From NCBI GenBank assembly GCA_028871795.1, contig JAGWMG010000010.1:1-64000 (forward strand): DNA of 64,000 nucleotides, in the 5' to 3' direction. This DNA is from Alphaproteobacteria bacterium. GTDB taxonomy: Bacteria; Pseudomonadota; Alphaproteobacteria; Micropepsales; Micropepsaceae. Shown piece by piece: positions 1 through 7,752 of the stretch. The position numbers were made by a program, and so were the translations under genes. Numbering within the stretch: position 1 is the first letter of the stretch; every line of letters begins with the position of its first letter. The notes below the pieces were generated by a model. The model did not search any database and was not told where the DNA came from. It was given only the letters and a program-made list of their open reading frames with translations.

Positions 1-70
1 TGGTCGTGTCGCTTGCGTAGCGCAGCCCCTCTCGCAGATAATGCACGCGAGTGATCTCGGTCCAGGCCAT
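1..70 (-). CDS. IS5-family transposase, N-terminal fragment cut by window edge
   Basis: Reading the minus strand from an ATG at position 70 gives 23 codons beginning MAWTEITR and containing REGLRYASDTT, then the frame leaves the window. This opening is typical of the first ORF of IS5-family (IS427-like) transposases. The DDE catalytic part is outside the window, so activity cannot be judged. Upstream, at about 102-116, lies the presumed end of the element. The element sits inside a RusA-like gene (see 118-462). The match is by recognition of the N-terminal motif only. Confidence 0.75.
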   Translation of the reverse strand, partial: MAWTEITRVHYLREGLRYASDTT

Positions 71-116
71 CGTAATCTCCATCGAATCGTCGCTGATCGA
101 CGGAATCACAAGCCTC
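1..116 (-). mobile_element. End of an IS5-type insertion sequence
   Basis: The transposase start at 70 is preceded, on the minus strand, by a leader that ends in GAGGCTTGTGATTCC (complement of 102-116), which looks like an IS5/IS427-type terminal inverted repeat. From about 117 onward the plus strand turns directly into the interior of a RusA-like coding frame, which places the junction near 116-118. The other terminus and the target duplication lie outside the window, so the exact boundary is inferred. Confidence 0.55.
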
Positions 117-117
117 T

Positions 118-462
118 GAGATCACTCAACCCTTTTTCGGTCAGACTCTCAATGTGCTTTTTTTGCGCAAGGAAGATCCGGGATCATTGGTATTCAAGGC
201 TGGCGATTTGGACGGGCGCATCAAAACACTGCTGGACGCGCTTAAGATGCCATCCGCGGACGATGACTCCACACATCCTTCTGTGCACAACCCACTCTAC
301 TGCCTTATGGAAAACGATACGTTGGTTACTCATCTTGACGTTGAAACCGATAGATTACTTCTTCCGATAGAAAGCAAGCCGACAGACGCTCAGCTTATAA
401 TCGAGGTTTCAATAGACGTTCTTGAAGTTGGTCCATGGAATGTTTGCCTAGTTGGAGGTTAG
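118..462 (+). pseudogene. RusA-like endonuclease-type protein, 5' end removed by IS insertion
   Basis: The open frame from 118 to the stop at 460-462 encodes about 114 residues: EITQPFFGQ, then VLFLRKEDPGS, GDLDGRIKTLLDALKMP, and NPLYCLMENDTLVTHLDVE followed by a beta-rich end. The GDLDxRxKTLxDALxMP segment with a later acidic motif is characteristic of a family of hypothetical proteins resembling RusA Holliday-junction endonucleases. Family members carry about 100 more N-terminal residues, which are absent here. The only in-frame start inside the fragment is GTG at 154, within a conserved strand, so it is unlikely to be native. The frame begins exactly where the IS5-type terminus ends, so the gene appears to be split by that insertion. 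The family assignment is from motif memory, and the nuclease function is unproven. Confidence 0.6.
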
Positions 463-608
463 TTGGGCGTGAACCGGTTAGTTAGAGCAATCTTCTTGAG
501 TGCGTCGTCCAAAATCTTCGGATCATTGCTAGCGCCGATCTTCTCCGCAGTTTCGCGGATTCGCTTGCGGCGCTCCTCTTCGGAGAGTGCGTGCTTCTTC
601 TTCGGCAT
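459..608 (-). CDS. Small hypothetical protein (49 aa), basic and charged
   Basis: ATG at 608 to TAA at 459 encodes 49 residues starting MPKKKHALSEEERRKRIRE and ending TNRFTPN. The sequence is a lysine/arginine/glutamate-rich amphipathic helix followed by a second short helix (DPKILDDALKKIA). Similar short SEEERRKRI proteins occur beside transposases and restriction-type genes, but I do not recognise a defined function. It lies 6 bases after a possible 28-codon ORF and 70 bases after the IS1595 transposase on the same strand, and its stop overlaps the stop of the truncated RusA-like frame on the other strand by 4 bases. Codon choice looks genuine. Confidence 0.5.
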   Translation of the reverse strand: MPKKKHALSEEERRKRIRETAEKIGASNDPKILDDALKKIALTNRFTPN

Positions 609-614
609 GTCGCG

Positions 615-701
615 TCACTCGAATGCGCGCTCTAGCAGCGCGAGAACGAGCCGGAGTTTATCCCGGCCATCGCGAAAGTCACGCTCTTGCTTCTTGCCCA
701 C
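615..701 (-). CDS. Possible 28-aa ORF following the IS1595 transposase
   Basis: A GTG at 701 opens a 28-residue frame (MGKKQERDFRDGRDKLRL, then VLALLERAFE) that overlaps the 3' end of the transposase gene by 23 bases and ends 6 bases before the next small ORF. The predicted peptide is one amphipathic helix. It may be translationally coupled to the transposase or may be chance. There is no family recognition and the start is not ATG. Confidence 0.25.
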   Translation of the reverse strand: MGKKQERDFRDGRDKLRLVLALLERAFE

Positions 702-1614
702 GAGTCGTTCGATAGGTCAGCCGCTTCCCGGCTGCCCCTTTGAGGGCTTTCATGGCACGGGTTTCGTCGTCAACGCCGAGCTTGGCGCGGTTGGAATAGC
801 GGAAATCAAACTCGTTCAAGTAGCGTTGCAGATGCTGCACGCCACAGTGCTGGTAGGTTCCGATCATGCCGCGTTTGAACAGGCCGAAGGCACCTTCGAT
901 AGTATTGGTGGACGCATCGCCACGAACATATTCGTCGGCGCTATGGTTCACGGTAGCGTGGCTGGCAACCCAGTTTTCAATTCCGAAGTAGAGCATCGAC
1001 TCGTCAGTGCGCAGATGCGCTTTGGGCGAGACATGATGCCTAACGACATCGTGAGCGTCCTGTTTTTGCATGACGGGCATGTAGAGAGAACGAATACGCC
1101 CACCACGTTCGACAAGCGCCATTACAGCGTGTTTGTGGCCTACACCGGGTTCGTTCTTGGGACGATCAGCCTTGTTGCCGTAGTAGGTTTCATCCATTTC
1201 TACGAATCCACCCTCGCTGCCGAAAGGCGCTTGACGCCTATCAGGTTTGAACGCTTCGCGGATGCGATGCGCCATAAACCACGCGGACTTGAGAGTGATG
1301 CCCAAAGTCCGGGAAAGCTGGTTTGCAGAGATGCCCTTCTTGCTGGAGCAAATCAGGTGGATCGCGGTCAGCCAATCCCGCATGGCAATGTGACTGTCCT
1401 CGAAGATGGTCCCCACTTTGACGGTAAAGGGCTTGCGGCAGGCGTAGCACTTCCAGAGGCCCGGACGATTACTCTTGCCTTGGAGGCGCCCGGCCTTTCC
1501 GATCACGCCACAATGCGGGCAAACAGGGCCATCGGGCCAAAGTTGGGCTTCCACGAAGGCGTAGGCGGCGGCTTCGTCATTAAATTGCGGGGTGGAAAAG
1601 ATCGACTTTGACAT
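679..1614 (-). CDS. IS1595-family transposase (ISXO2-like DDE)
   Basis: The 311-residue protein has the standard IS1595 order. A zinc ribbon comes first with Cys32/Cys35 (CPHCG) and Cys56/Cys59 (CYAC). A helical HTH-like segment follows (KGISANQLSRTLGITLKSAW), then an ISXO2-type DDE core with EMDETYYG, RTDESMLY, and the final acidic residue in TNTIEGAFGLFKRG. Length and motifs look complete, so the enzyme could be active. It lies between ilvD (stop at 1695) and small ORFs on the same strand. I could not find matching terminal inverted repeats on both sides, so the limits of the element are unknown. Insertion just beyond the ilvD stop leaves ilvD intact. Confidence 0.9.
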   Translation of the reverse strand: MSKSIFSTPQFNDEAAAYAFVEAQLWPDGPVCPHCGVIGKAGRLQGKSNRPGLWKCYACRKPFTVKVGTIFEDSHIAMRDWLTAIHLICSSKKGISANQLSRTLGITLKSAWFMAHRIREAFKPDRRQAPFGSEGGFVEMDETYYGNKADRPKNEPGVGHKHAVMALVERGGRIRSLYMPVMQKQDAHDVVRHHVSPKAHLRTDESMLYFGIENWVASHATVNHSADEYVRGDASTNTIEGAFGLFKRGMIGTYQHCGVQHLQRYLNEFDFRYSNRAKLGVDDETRAMKALKGAAGKRLTYRTTRGQEARA

Positions 1615-1694
1615 GGCCTAACTCCTTATGAACTGAATATAATCCCTTGTGATGGGGATGTCAAGTATAATATCGCCAGCCAAAAAATGCCGCA

Positions 1695-3413
1695 TCAGAT
1701 GTCGGCGTAGCAGCGCACCTCGTTCGCCGCGCCCGGCGCCGTGACGGCACCGGTGCGCGCCGGTCCGACGTTCTTGGAGTAGCGGTAAAGCGCGCCCGAA
1801 CCGAAGGCTGGCGGCTTCGGCTTCCACGCCGCCTTGCGCTCGGCGAGTTCGGCGTCGGAGAGCTCCACGGCGATCGCGCCCGCCGCTGCATCGATGACGA
1901 TCATGTCGCCGTCCTTCAGCAGACCGATCGGCCCGCCGTCCGCCGCTTCCGGCCCAACATGGCCGACGCACAGCCCGCGCGTGCCGCCGGAAAAACGTCC
2001 GTCGGTGATGAGAGCAATCGTCTCTCCCGCGCCCTGGCCGGAAAGCGCCGCAGTTGTGGAAAGCATCTCGCGCATGCCCGGCCCGCCTTTCGGACCTTCG
2101 TAGCGGATGACGAGCACATCGCCTCCCTTGTAGTCATGCCGCTGCACGGCGACGAAACAATCCTCTTCGCAATCGAACACGCGCGCCGGTCCGCGATGCT
2201 TGAGATGCTTCAAGCCGGCGATCTTTACGATGGCGCCGTCGGGCGCCAGGTTGCCCTTGAGCGCGGTCAGCCCGCCGGTCGGCGCCAGCGCGTTCTCCAC
2301 GTCGCGCATCACCTTCTGGTTCGGATTGAATTTCACGTCGCGCAGATTTTCCGCGACTGTCCTGCCCGTCACCGTCAGGCACGAGCCGTCGATGTATTCG
2401 CCGTCGAGCAGCGTGCGCATCAGCATCGGCACGCCGCCCGCTTCCCACATGTCTTTGGCCACGTAGTCGCCGCCCGGTTTCAGCGACGCGAGATACGGCG
2501 TGCGCTTGAAGATCGCCGCCACATCGAACAGATCGAACTCGATGCCCGCCTCGTTGGCCATCGCTGGCAGATGCAGCGCCGCATTGGTCGATCCGCCGGT
2601 TGCGGCGACCACCGCCGCCGCGTTCTCGAAGGCCGCGCGCGTCGCGATGTCGCGCGGGCGGATGCGCTTCGCGATGAGCGACATCACCGCCTGCCCGGCT
2701 TTCAGCGCGAAATCGTCACGCGCCAAGACTTCCGCCGGCGGACCCGAGGAATAGGGCAGCGCCAAGCCGATCGCTTCGGCCACGCACGCCATGGTGTTCG
2801 CCGTGAATTGTCCGCCGCACGCGCCCGCGCCGGGGCAGGCGTGGCGTTCAAGCTCGTTGAGATCGCAGGCGGGCATTTTTCCCGAAGCGAACTGGCCGAC
2901 GCCTTCGAAGATGTCGACGACCGTCACGTCCTTGCCCTTGACGCGGCCGGGCATGATCGAGCCACCGTAGAGGAACACGCTCGGCACATTGAGCCGCAGC
3001 ATCGCCATCATCAGGCCGGGCAAAGATTTGTCGCAACCCGCGATGCCCACCAGCGCGTCGTAGCAGTGCCCGCGCATGGTGAGTTCGACGCTGTCGGCAA
3101 TCACTTCGCGGCTGACCAGCGACGACTTCATGCCCTCGTGGCCCATGGCGATGCCGTCGGTCACGGTGATGGTGCAGAACTCGCGCGGCGTACCGCCCGC
3201 CTCCTTCACGCCCTTCTTGGCCGCTTGCGCCTGTCGCATCAGCGCGATGTTGCAGGGCGCGGCCTCGTTCCAGCACGAGGCGACGCCGACGAACGGACGA
3301 TGGATTTCCTCCTCAGTCAGGCCCATGGCGTAATAATAGGAACGGTGGGGCGCGCGCGCCGCCCCCTCGGTCACATGGCGGGAGGGGAGCTTGGATTTGT
3401 CGAAATTGGGCAT
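1695..3413 (-). CDS. ilvD: Dihydroxy-acid dehydratase IlvD
   Basis: The 572-residue protein is full length for IlvD. This Fe-S enzyme converts 2,3-dihydroxy-isovalerate or 2,3-dihydroxy-3-methylvalerate to the 2-keto acids used for valine, isoleucine and leucine. Visible signatures are GVASCWNEAAPCN (Cys47), AGCDKSLPG, the cysteine motif HACPGAGACGGQFTANT and the C-terminal DGRFSGGTRGLCVGHVGPEA block. The cysteines fit ligands of the cytosolic cluster. The gene starts at MPNFDKSKLPSRHVTEG, the usual N-terminus. It is the last member of a minus-strand run (pcm, tolC, popZ, valS, DUF3617, ilvD), with about 90 bases separating it from the DUF3617 gene, so it may have its own promoter. An IS1595 copy follows immediately. 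Confidence 0.97.
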   Translation of the reverse strand: MPNFDKSKLPSRHVTEGAARAPHRSYYYAMGLTEEEIHRPFVGVASCWNEAAPCNIALMRQAQAAKKGVKEAGGTPREFCTITVTDGIAMGHEGMKSSLVSREVIADSVELTMRGHCYDALVGIAGCDKSLPGLMMAMLRLNVPSVFLYGGSIMPGRVKGKDVTVVDIFEGVGQFASGKMPACDLNELERHACPGAGACGGQFTANTMACVAEAIGLALPYSSGPPAEVLARDDFALKAGQAVMSLIAKRIRPRDIATRAAFENAAAVVAATGGSTNAALHLPAMANEAGIEFDLFDVAAIFKRTPYLASLKPGGDYVAKDMWEAGGVPMLMRTLLDGEYIDGSCLTVTGRTVAENLRDVKFNPNQKVMRDVENALAPTGGLTALKGNLAPDGAIVKIAGLKHLKHRGPARVFDCEEDCFVAVQRHDYKGGDVLVIRYEGPKGGPGMREMLSTTAALSGQGAGETIALITDGRFSGGTRGLCVGHVGPEAADGGPIGLLKDGDMIVIDAAAGAIAVELSDAELAERKAAWKPKPPAFGSGALYRYSKNVGPARTGAVTAPGAANEVRCYADI

Positions 3414-3506
3414 GGCAGAAGGCCTTTAGGTTCAGTCCCCTTTCATCGGCTTTCCGCGTCCGTCCTTCAAGAGCTTAAAGAACCGGCTGAAGCAGGCTCG
3501 GCTGCA

Positions 3507-4028
3507 TCAGTGCGGGGCTTTTGCGTCATCCATGAGATTGATCTTCATGCCGTTGCTCATAATGATGTCGCCGCCCTTCTGACCGGGTTTGCAAGGGCCG
3601 AGCCACGTCGCCACGAGGACCGTCCGGCGCGCGCCGTTGGCCGCCGCTATAGCCGCGCCTGTCGTGGTCGTGTTGATCACCGCCGTGAATTTGGTGTTGA
3701 AGTCGCCAGTGACGTCGATATGGCTCGTGGTCTTCAATCCGGGAGTTACTTCGCATTTCGCGTCGATGTGCCACGAACCGTTCGGGTTGCGGGTCGTTTG
3801 CCTGGAGGAACAAGCTTTGTTCGAAAGCTGGGAGCCCAGCGCCGACAACTTCGCCTCGGCGGTGGCGTCGAGACAGACTTGGTCGGAGATATTCTTTCCG
3901 CCCACCGTATAGACCTGCTGCCAAAGGCCGAGTTTCTGGTGCGGGAGCAACTGCGTAGCGGCCATGGCGGCGCCAGCTGTTAAGAATGCGGTGCTTGTTA
4001 TCAGCTTGGCGATGACGGAAATTCTCAT
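3507..4028 (-). CDS. DUF3617-type secreted protein
   Basis: From ATG at 4028 the protein has 173 residues. It begins with a classical signal peptide (MRISVIAKLI, hydrophobic core, AGAAMA), then a periplasmic domain with KLGLWQQVYTVGGK, DQVCLDATAEAKLS, NKACSSRQTTRNPNGSWHI and CEVTPGLKTTSHIDVTGDF. That order and the paired cysteines fit the DUF3617 family, small exported proteins of unknown function common in Alphaproteobacteria. An ATG five codons upstream (4043) is possible, but the G-run before 4028 makes the inner start more likely. It lies between valS and ilvD with no obvious functional link to either. Confidence 0.8.
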   Translation of the reverse strand: MRISVIAKLITSTAFLTAGAAMAATQLLPHQKLGLWQQVYTVGGKNISDQVCLDATAEAKLSALGSQLSNKACSSRQTTRNPNGSWHIDAKCEVTPGLKTTSHIDVTGDFNTKFTAVINTTTTGAAIAAANGARRTVLVATWLGPCKPGQKGGDIIMSNGMKINLMDDAKAPH

Positions 4029-4116
4029 TGTGCGGACCCCCATTAATGCTCGTTCGGAGTCCTAGCCGCATTTCGCGCGGCGCACAACTCGAGGAAACGC
4101 GCCAACGAGACCGGAG

Positions 4117-6894
4117 CTATGCGCTCAAACGCCCCATTGCTTCCTTCAACCGAGCCGCCAGCGCCACCGCCTCGGCGCGTTTCTCGCGCTGCTCGGCGAG
4201 AACATCCTCCGGCGCGCGCGAGACGAACTGCTCGTTGGCGAGCTTGGCGTCGAAGCGGGCGATTTCGTCATGCACCTTCTTCAATTCCTTCTCCAGCCGC
4301 GCGCGTTCCTTGGCGAAATCGATGACGTCGCCGAGCGGCAGCGCAACCACTGCCTCGCCGACGACGAATTGCGCCGAGCCTTGCGGGATGGCATCCGTAA
4401 CATTTGCCGAAGAAAGACGCGCCAAGGTCAGGATGACGTCGTGGTGGCGCTGCAGCCGGGCGCGTGTTACCGTGTTCGCGTCCTTGAGGACCAGCGCGAT
4501 CTTGGCGGATGGCGGCACGTTCATTTCCGAGCGGATCGAGCGCACGCCGGAAACCAGATCGACGACCCATTCCATTTCCGCGCAGGCTTCCGCGTTCTTG
4601 GGCAGCGCCTTCAACTGCGGCCATTCCGCTTCGATCAGCAGCGAGGCGCGCGGATCGCCGTGTTCCACCGTCCGCGCCCAAAGCTCCTCGGTGATGTAAG
4701 GCATGAACGGATGCAGCAGCGCCAGGATGCGGTCGCGCACCCAGGCGGCGGTCATGCGGGCTTCGGCCTTGGCGCCCTCGTCGGTGCCGTTCAACAGTGG
4801 CTTGATGAACTCCAGATACCAGTCGCAATAGACGTCCCAAACAAAATGATACGCCGCGCCCGCCGCATCGTTGAAGCGTAGCGCCTCCAGGTTCGCAGTG
4901 ACGTCGGCAGCGGCCCGCGCCGTCTCCGCCACGATCCACTTGTTGACCGTCTGCGAAACCTTTGCCGGATCGAAGCTGGCGCGCGTCTCGCAGCCGTTCA
5001 TCTCGCAGAAACGCGCGGCGTTCCACAGCTTGGTGGCGAAATTGCGGTTGACCTCGACGCGCGAGGAGCCGATGCGCATGTCGCGCCCCTGTCCCGCCGC
5101 CAGCGCCAGGGTGAAGCGCAGCGCGTCCGCGCCATAGGCGTCGATCAGTTCCAGCGGATCGACGACGTTGCCCTTGGTTTTCGACATCTTCACGCCCTTC
5201 TCGTCGAGGACGCGGGTGTGGATGAAGACCGTGCGGAACGGCACGTCGTCCATGAAATGCAGGCCCATCATCATCATGCGGGCGACCCAGAAGAAGATGA
5301 TGTCGAAGCTGGTGACGAGGACGTTGGTGGGATAGTAGCGTTTCAGTTCATTGGTCTCGTCGGGCCAGCCCAGCGTCGAGAACGGCCACAGAGCGGACGA
5401 GAACCAGGTGTCGAGGACGTCTTGGTCTCTCCAGATCGGGATAAAATCTGGCCGCTTTCGTGTTTTTGACCATGCATCAAAATGCGCTTTGTCTGCTTCT
5501 CGAGCATTCGAAAACGCTCGCACTGGTACACTATAGAATGCTACGGCTTCTTCAACGGCTTTTTGTTCCGTCTCCTGAACAAACAACTTGCCTGGAGGCC
5601 CCCAGTTGAGGGTGTCGCCTTCGATGACCGGCCCATACCAAACTGGAATCTGGTGCCCCCACCAAAGCTGGCGAGAGATGCACCAGGGCTGGATGTTGCG
5701 CAGCCAGTTGAAATAGACGTTGGCCCAATTCTCCGGCACGAATTTGGTGCGGCCGTCTTCCACCGCCTTGATCGCCCGTTCGGCCAGCGTGCGGACGTCG
5801 AGATACCACTGCTCGGTCATGTAGGGTTCGAGCACGACGGTCTTGGTTTTTTCGTCGTGCGGCACGGCGTGGGTGATCGGTTCGATCTTGTCGATGAGTT
5901 CCTGTGCCTCCAGGTCGGCGACGACCGCCTTGCGGGCCACGAAGCGGTCGAGCCCGCGATAGGTTTCCGGCACTGGATAGCCGTTCAACAGCGTGCCGTC
6001 CTTGTTGAGAATGTTGATGAGCGGCAGCTTGTGCCGTCGCCCAATCTCGAAATCGTTGAAGTCGTGGCCGGGGGTGATCTTGACCGCGCCGGTACCCTTC
6101 TCGGGGTCGGAATATTCGTCGGCAATAATCGGGACGAGTCGGCCGGTCAGCGGCAGGCGCACATGCTTGCCCACCAGCGCCTTGTAGCGCTCGTCGTCGG
6201 GATGAACCGCCACGGCGGTATCGCCCAGCATGGTCTCGGGCCGGGTGGTCGCCACGGTGACGAAACGGCCCGGATCGTCCGCTAGCGGATATTTGATGTG
6301 CCAGAGGTGGCCTTTGACCTCGATGTTCTCGACTTCGAGGTCGCTGACCGCCGTCTGCAGCCGGGGGTCCCAATTGACCAACCGCTTATCCTTGTAGATG
6401 AACTTCTGGCGGTAAAGCTCTACAAACACTTTCAAAACGGCGCGCGACAGCCCCTCGTCCATGGTGAAGCGCTCGCGCGACCAGTCGGCCGATGCCCCCA
6501 GCCGGCGCAATTGCTCGCCGATGGCCCCGCCCGATTCGTCCTTCCACTTCCACACCGCCTCCAGGAATTTCTCCCGGCCCATGGCGACGCGGCTTTGCTG
6601 GCGCTCGGCCAACTGGCGCTCCACGACAAGCTGGGTGGCAATGCCGGCATGGTCCATGCCGGGCTGCCACAGCACGTCCTTGCCCCGCATCCGCTCGAAG
6701 CGGGCCAGCGCGTCCTGCAGCGTGTTGTTCAGGGCATGGCCGATGTGTAGCCGGCCGGTGACGTTGGGCGGCGGGATGACGATGCAGAAAGGTTCGGCGC
6801 CCGGCCGTCGCCCGGCGCGGAAAGCCCCGGATTGGAGCCATTGGGCGTAAATGCGCCCTTCCACGTCCCGCGGATTGAACGTCTTGTCGAGCAT
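4117..6894 (-). CDS. valS: Valyl-tRNA synthetase ValS
   Basis: The 925-residue class Ia synthetase charges tRNA-Val in the cytoplasm. The nucleotide-binding HIGH motif is at residues 50-53 (PPPNVTGRLHIGHALNN) and the KMSKS loop is KMSKTKGNVVDP from residue 569. The CP1 editing domain (ATTRPETMLGDTAVAV) lies between them. The anticodon-binding domain and the C-terminal coiled coil (KERARLEKELKKVHDEIARFDAKL) that contacts the tRNA elbow complete the protein. About 30 unusual residues (roughly 455-490, rich in Ala, Lys and Arg, ending RPDFIPIWRDQ) sit just before DVLDTWFSS, in DNA that is visibly AT-richer than the rest. The gene follows popZ, with a GC-rich hairpin (6964-6981) in the gap. Confidence 0.97.
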   Translation of the reverse strand: MLDKTFNPRDVEGRIYAQWLQSGAFRAGRRPGAEPFCIVIPPPNVTGRLHIGHALNNTLQDALARFERMRGKDVLWQPGMDHAGIATQLVVERQLAERQQSRVAMGREKFLEAVWKWKDESGGAIGEQLRRLGASADWSRERFTMDEGLSRAVLKVFVELYRQKFIYKDKRLVNWDPRLQTAVSDLEVENIEVKGHLWHIKYPLADDPGRFVTVATTRPETMLGDTAVAVHPDDERYKALVGKHVRLPLTGRLVPIIADEYSDPEKGTGAVKITPGHDFNDFEIGRRHKLPLINILNKDGTLLNGYPVPETYRGLDRFVARKAVVADLEAQELIDKIEPITHAVPHDEKTKTVVLEPYMTEQWYLDVRTLAERAIKAVEDGRTKFVPENWANVYFNWLRNIQPWCISRQLWWGHQIPVWYGPVIEGDTLNWGPPGKLFVQETEQKAVEEAVAFYSVPVRAFSNAREADKAHFDAWSKTRKRPDFIPIWRDQDVLDTWFSSALWPFSTLGWPDETNELKRYYPTNVLVTSFDIIFFWVARMMMMGLHFMDDVPFRTVFIHTRVLDEKGVKMSKTKGNVVDPLELIDAYGADALRFTLALAAGQGRDMRIGSSRVEVNRNFATKLWNAARFCEMNGCETRASFDPAKVSQTVNKWIVAETARAAADVTANLEALRFNDAAGAAYHFVWDVYCDWYLEFIKPLLNGTDEGAKAEARMTAAWVRDRILALLHPFMPYITEELWARTVEHGDPRASLLIEAEWPQLKALPKNAEACAEMEWVVDLVSGVRSIRSEMNVPPSAKIALVLKDANTVTRARLQRHHDVILTLARLSSANVTDAIPQGSAQFVVGEAVVALPLGDVIDFAKERARLEKELKKVHDEIARFDAKLANEQFVSRAPEDVLAEQREKRAEAVALAARLKEAMGRLSA

Positions 6895-7000
6895 GAAAGG
6901 GTGAATCCCTCTTGCGGCGCAGCCCGGTGAACCAGTCCGGACGCCGTCCCGTCAAGGGGTCATCCGGGGCCCTGACCCCGGAGACGCCATTATCTCAGAG

Positions 7001-7651
7001 TCAGCGCTTGGTGCCGCGCGCCTGTACGACGCGGGCGACTTCCTCGCGTACGGCCCCTTCCAGGATCGCCGGGAACCGTTCGTCCATCCACTCGCGGATG
7101 AGCGGTTTCATGCGCTCCACGATGGCGTCCGCATTGCCGGTCAGCCATTTGTCGACGACAGGCTCGAAAGCCTCGCGCACGGCGCGCTCGAAGACGGCTT
7201 CCACGGTGCCGGCGTCGATCTCGGCGGCGGGAACCGGAGCGCTCGCGGCACGCGGCGGCGCCACGGGTTCCGGCGCGATATTGGCGAAAGTTTCTTCCAC
7301 GGCCTTGCGGGTTTTATCCGAAAAGATCCCATCGTGGACGCATGGAACGGCTTCGTTGGACAGGGCTGGGTTGGACACGACAGGCTCCTCGATGGTCTCA
7401 AACACGACATCGTTCTCGGGCAGAGGCGCCGGTTCCGGCGCAGGCATTGCAGCGGGCTGGGGCGCCTCTTCATGGATTTCCTGCGTCAGCTCGAGCACAT
7501 CCGCTTCGATAGGCGCTGGCGACGGCGCAGGCGGCGGGTTCGTCTGGGCTGCAGGCGCAGGTTGGGGCTCGCTTGAATCCTCGGAAATGATCTTGCGTAT
7601 GGAGGCGAGAATCTCCTCCATCGTCGGTTCATGCTGAGGGCTCGATGACAT
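7001..7651 (-). CDS. popZ: PopZ-type polar organising protein (DUF2497)
   Basis: From ATG at 7651 the protein is 216 residues. It has the diagnostic N-terminus EPTMEEILASIRKIISED, a long acidic, proline- and alanine-rich disordered middle (residues ~25-140), and a helical C-terminus (VEAVFERAVREAFEPVVDKW, then ADAIVERMKPLIREWMDERF and EGAVREEVARVVQARG). This is the architecture of PopZ, which forms a polar condensate that anchors the chromosome origin through ParB and recruits cell-cycle regulators in Caulobacter. An upstream ATG (7714) is open but adds unrelated residues. Its position between tolC and valS matches Caulobacter and relatives. The linker is longer than in Caulobacter PopZ, as is common outside that genus. 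Confidence 0.88.
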   Translation of the reverse strand: MSSSPQHEPTMEEILASIRKIISEDSSEPQPAPAAQTNPPPAPSPAPIEADVLELTQEIHEEAPQPAAMPAPEPAPLPENDVVFETIEEPVVSNPALSNEAVPCVHDGIFSDKTRKAVEETFANIAPEPVAPPRAASAPVPAAEIDAGTVEAVFERAVREAFEPVVDKWLTGNADAIVERMKPLIREWMDERFPAILEGAVREEVARVVQARGTKR

Positions 7652-7752
7652 GCGGGTGCTCCGGCCGACCGTTTGCTGTCTTTCGACCCTAAAACAGTTG
7701 ACGGCAGAAGGCAAAGATGGAGTTAAGAAATCGGCCAGTTCGTGTCCGATTC

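Noticed and set aside
1959..3983. 674-codon open frame on the plus strand
   Set aside because: It is antisense to ilvD and the DUF3617 gene, arginine/alanine/histidine-rich, with no family character.
5480..5530. Palindromic element within the valS insertion
   Set aside because: Only a 5-bp stem (CGAGC...GCTCG) is present, too weak to call a mobile palindrome. The insertion is kept as a composition finding.
6964..6981. CCGGGG/CCCCGG hairpin between popZ and valS as a terminator
   Set aside because: The 6-bp stem is not followed by a T-run on either strand, and valS likely needs readthrough or its own promoter. It is noted only within the valS entry.
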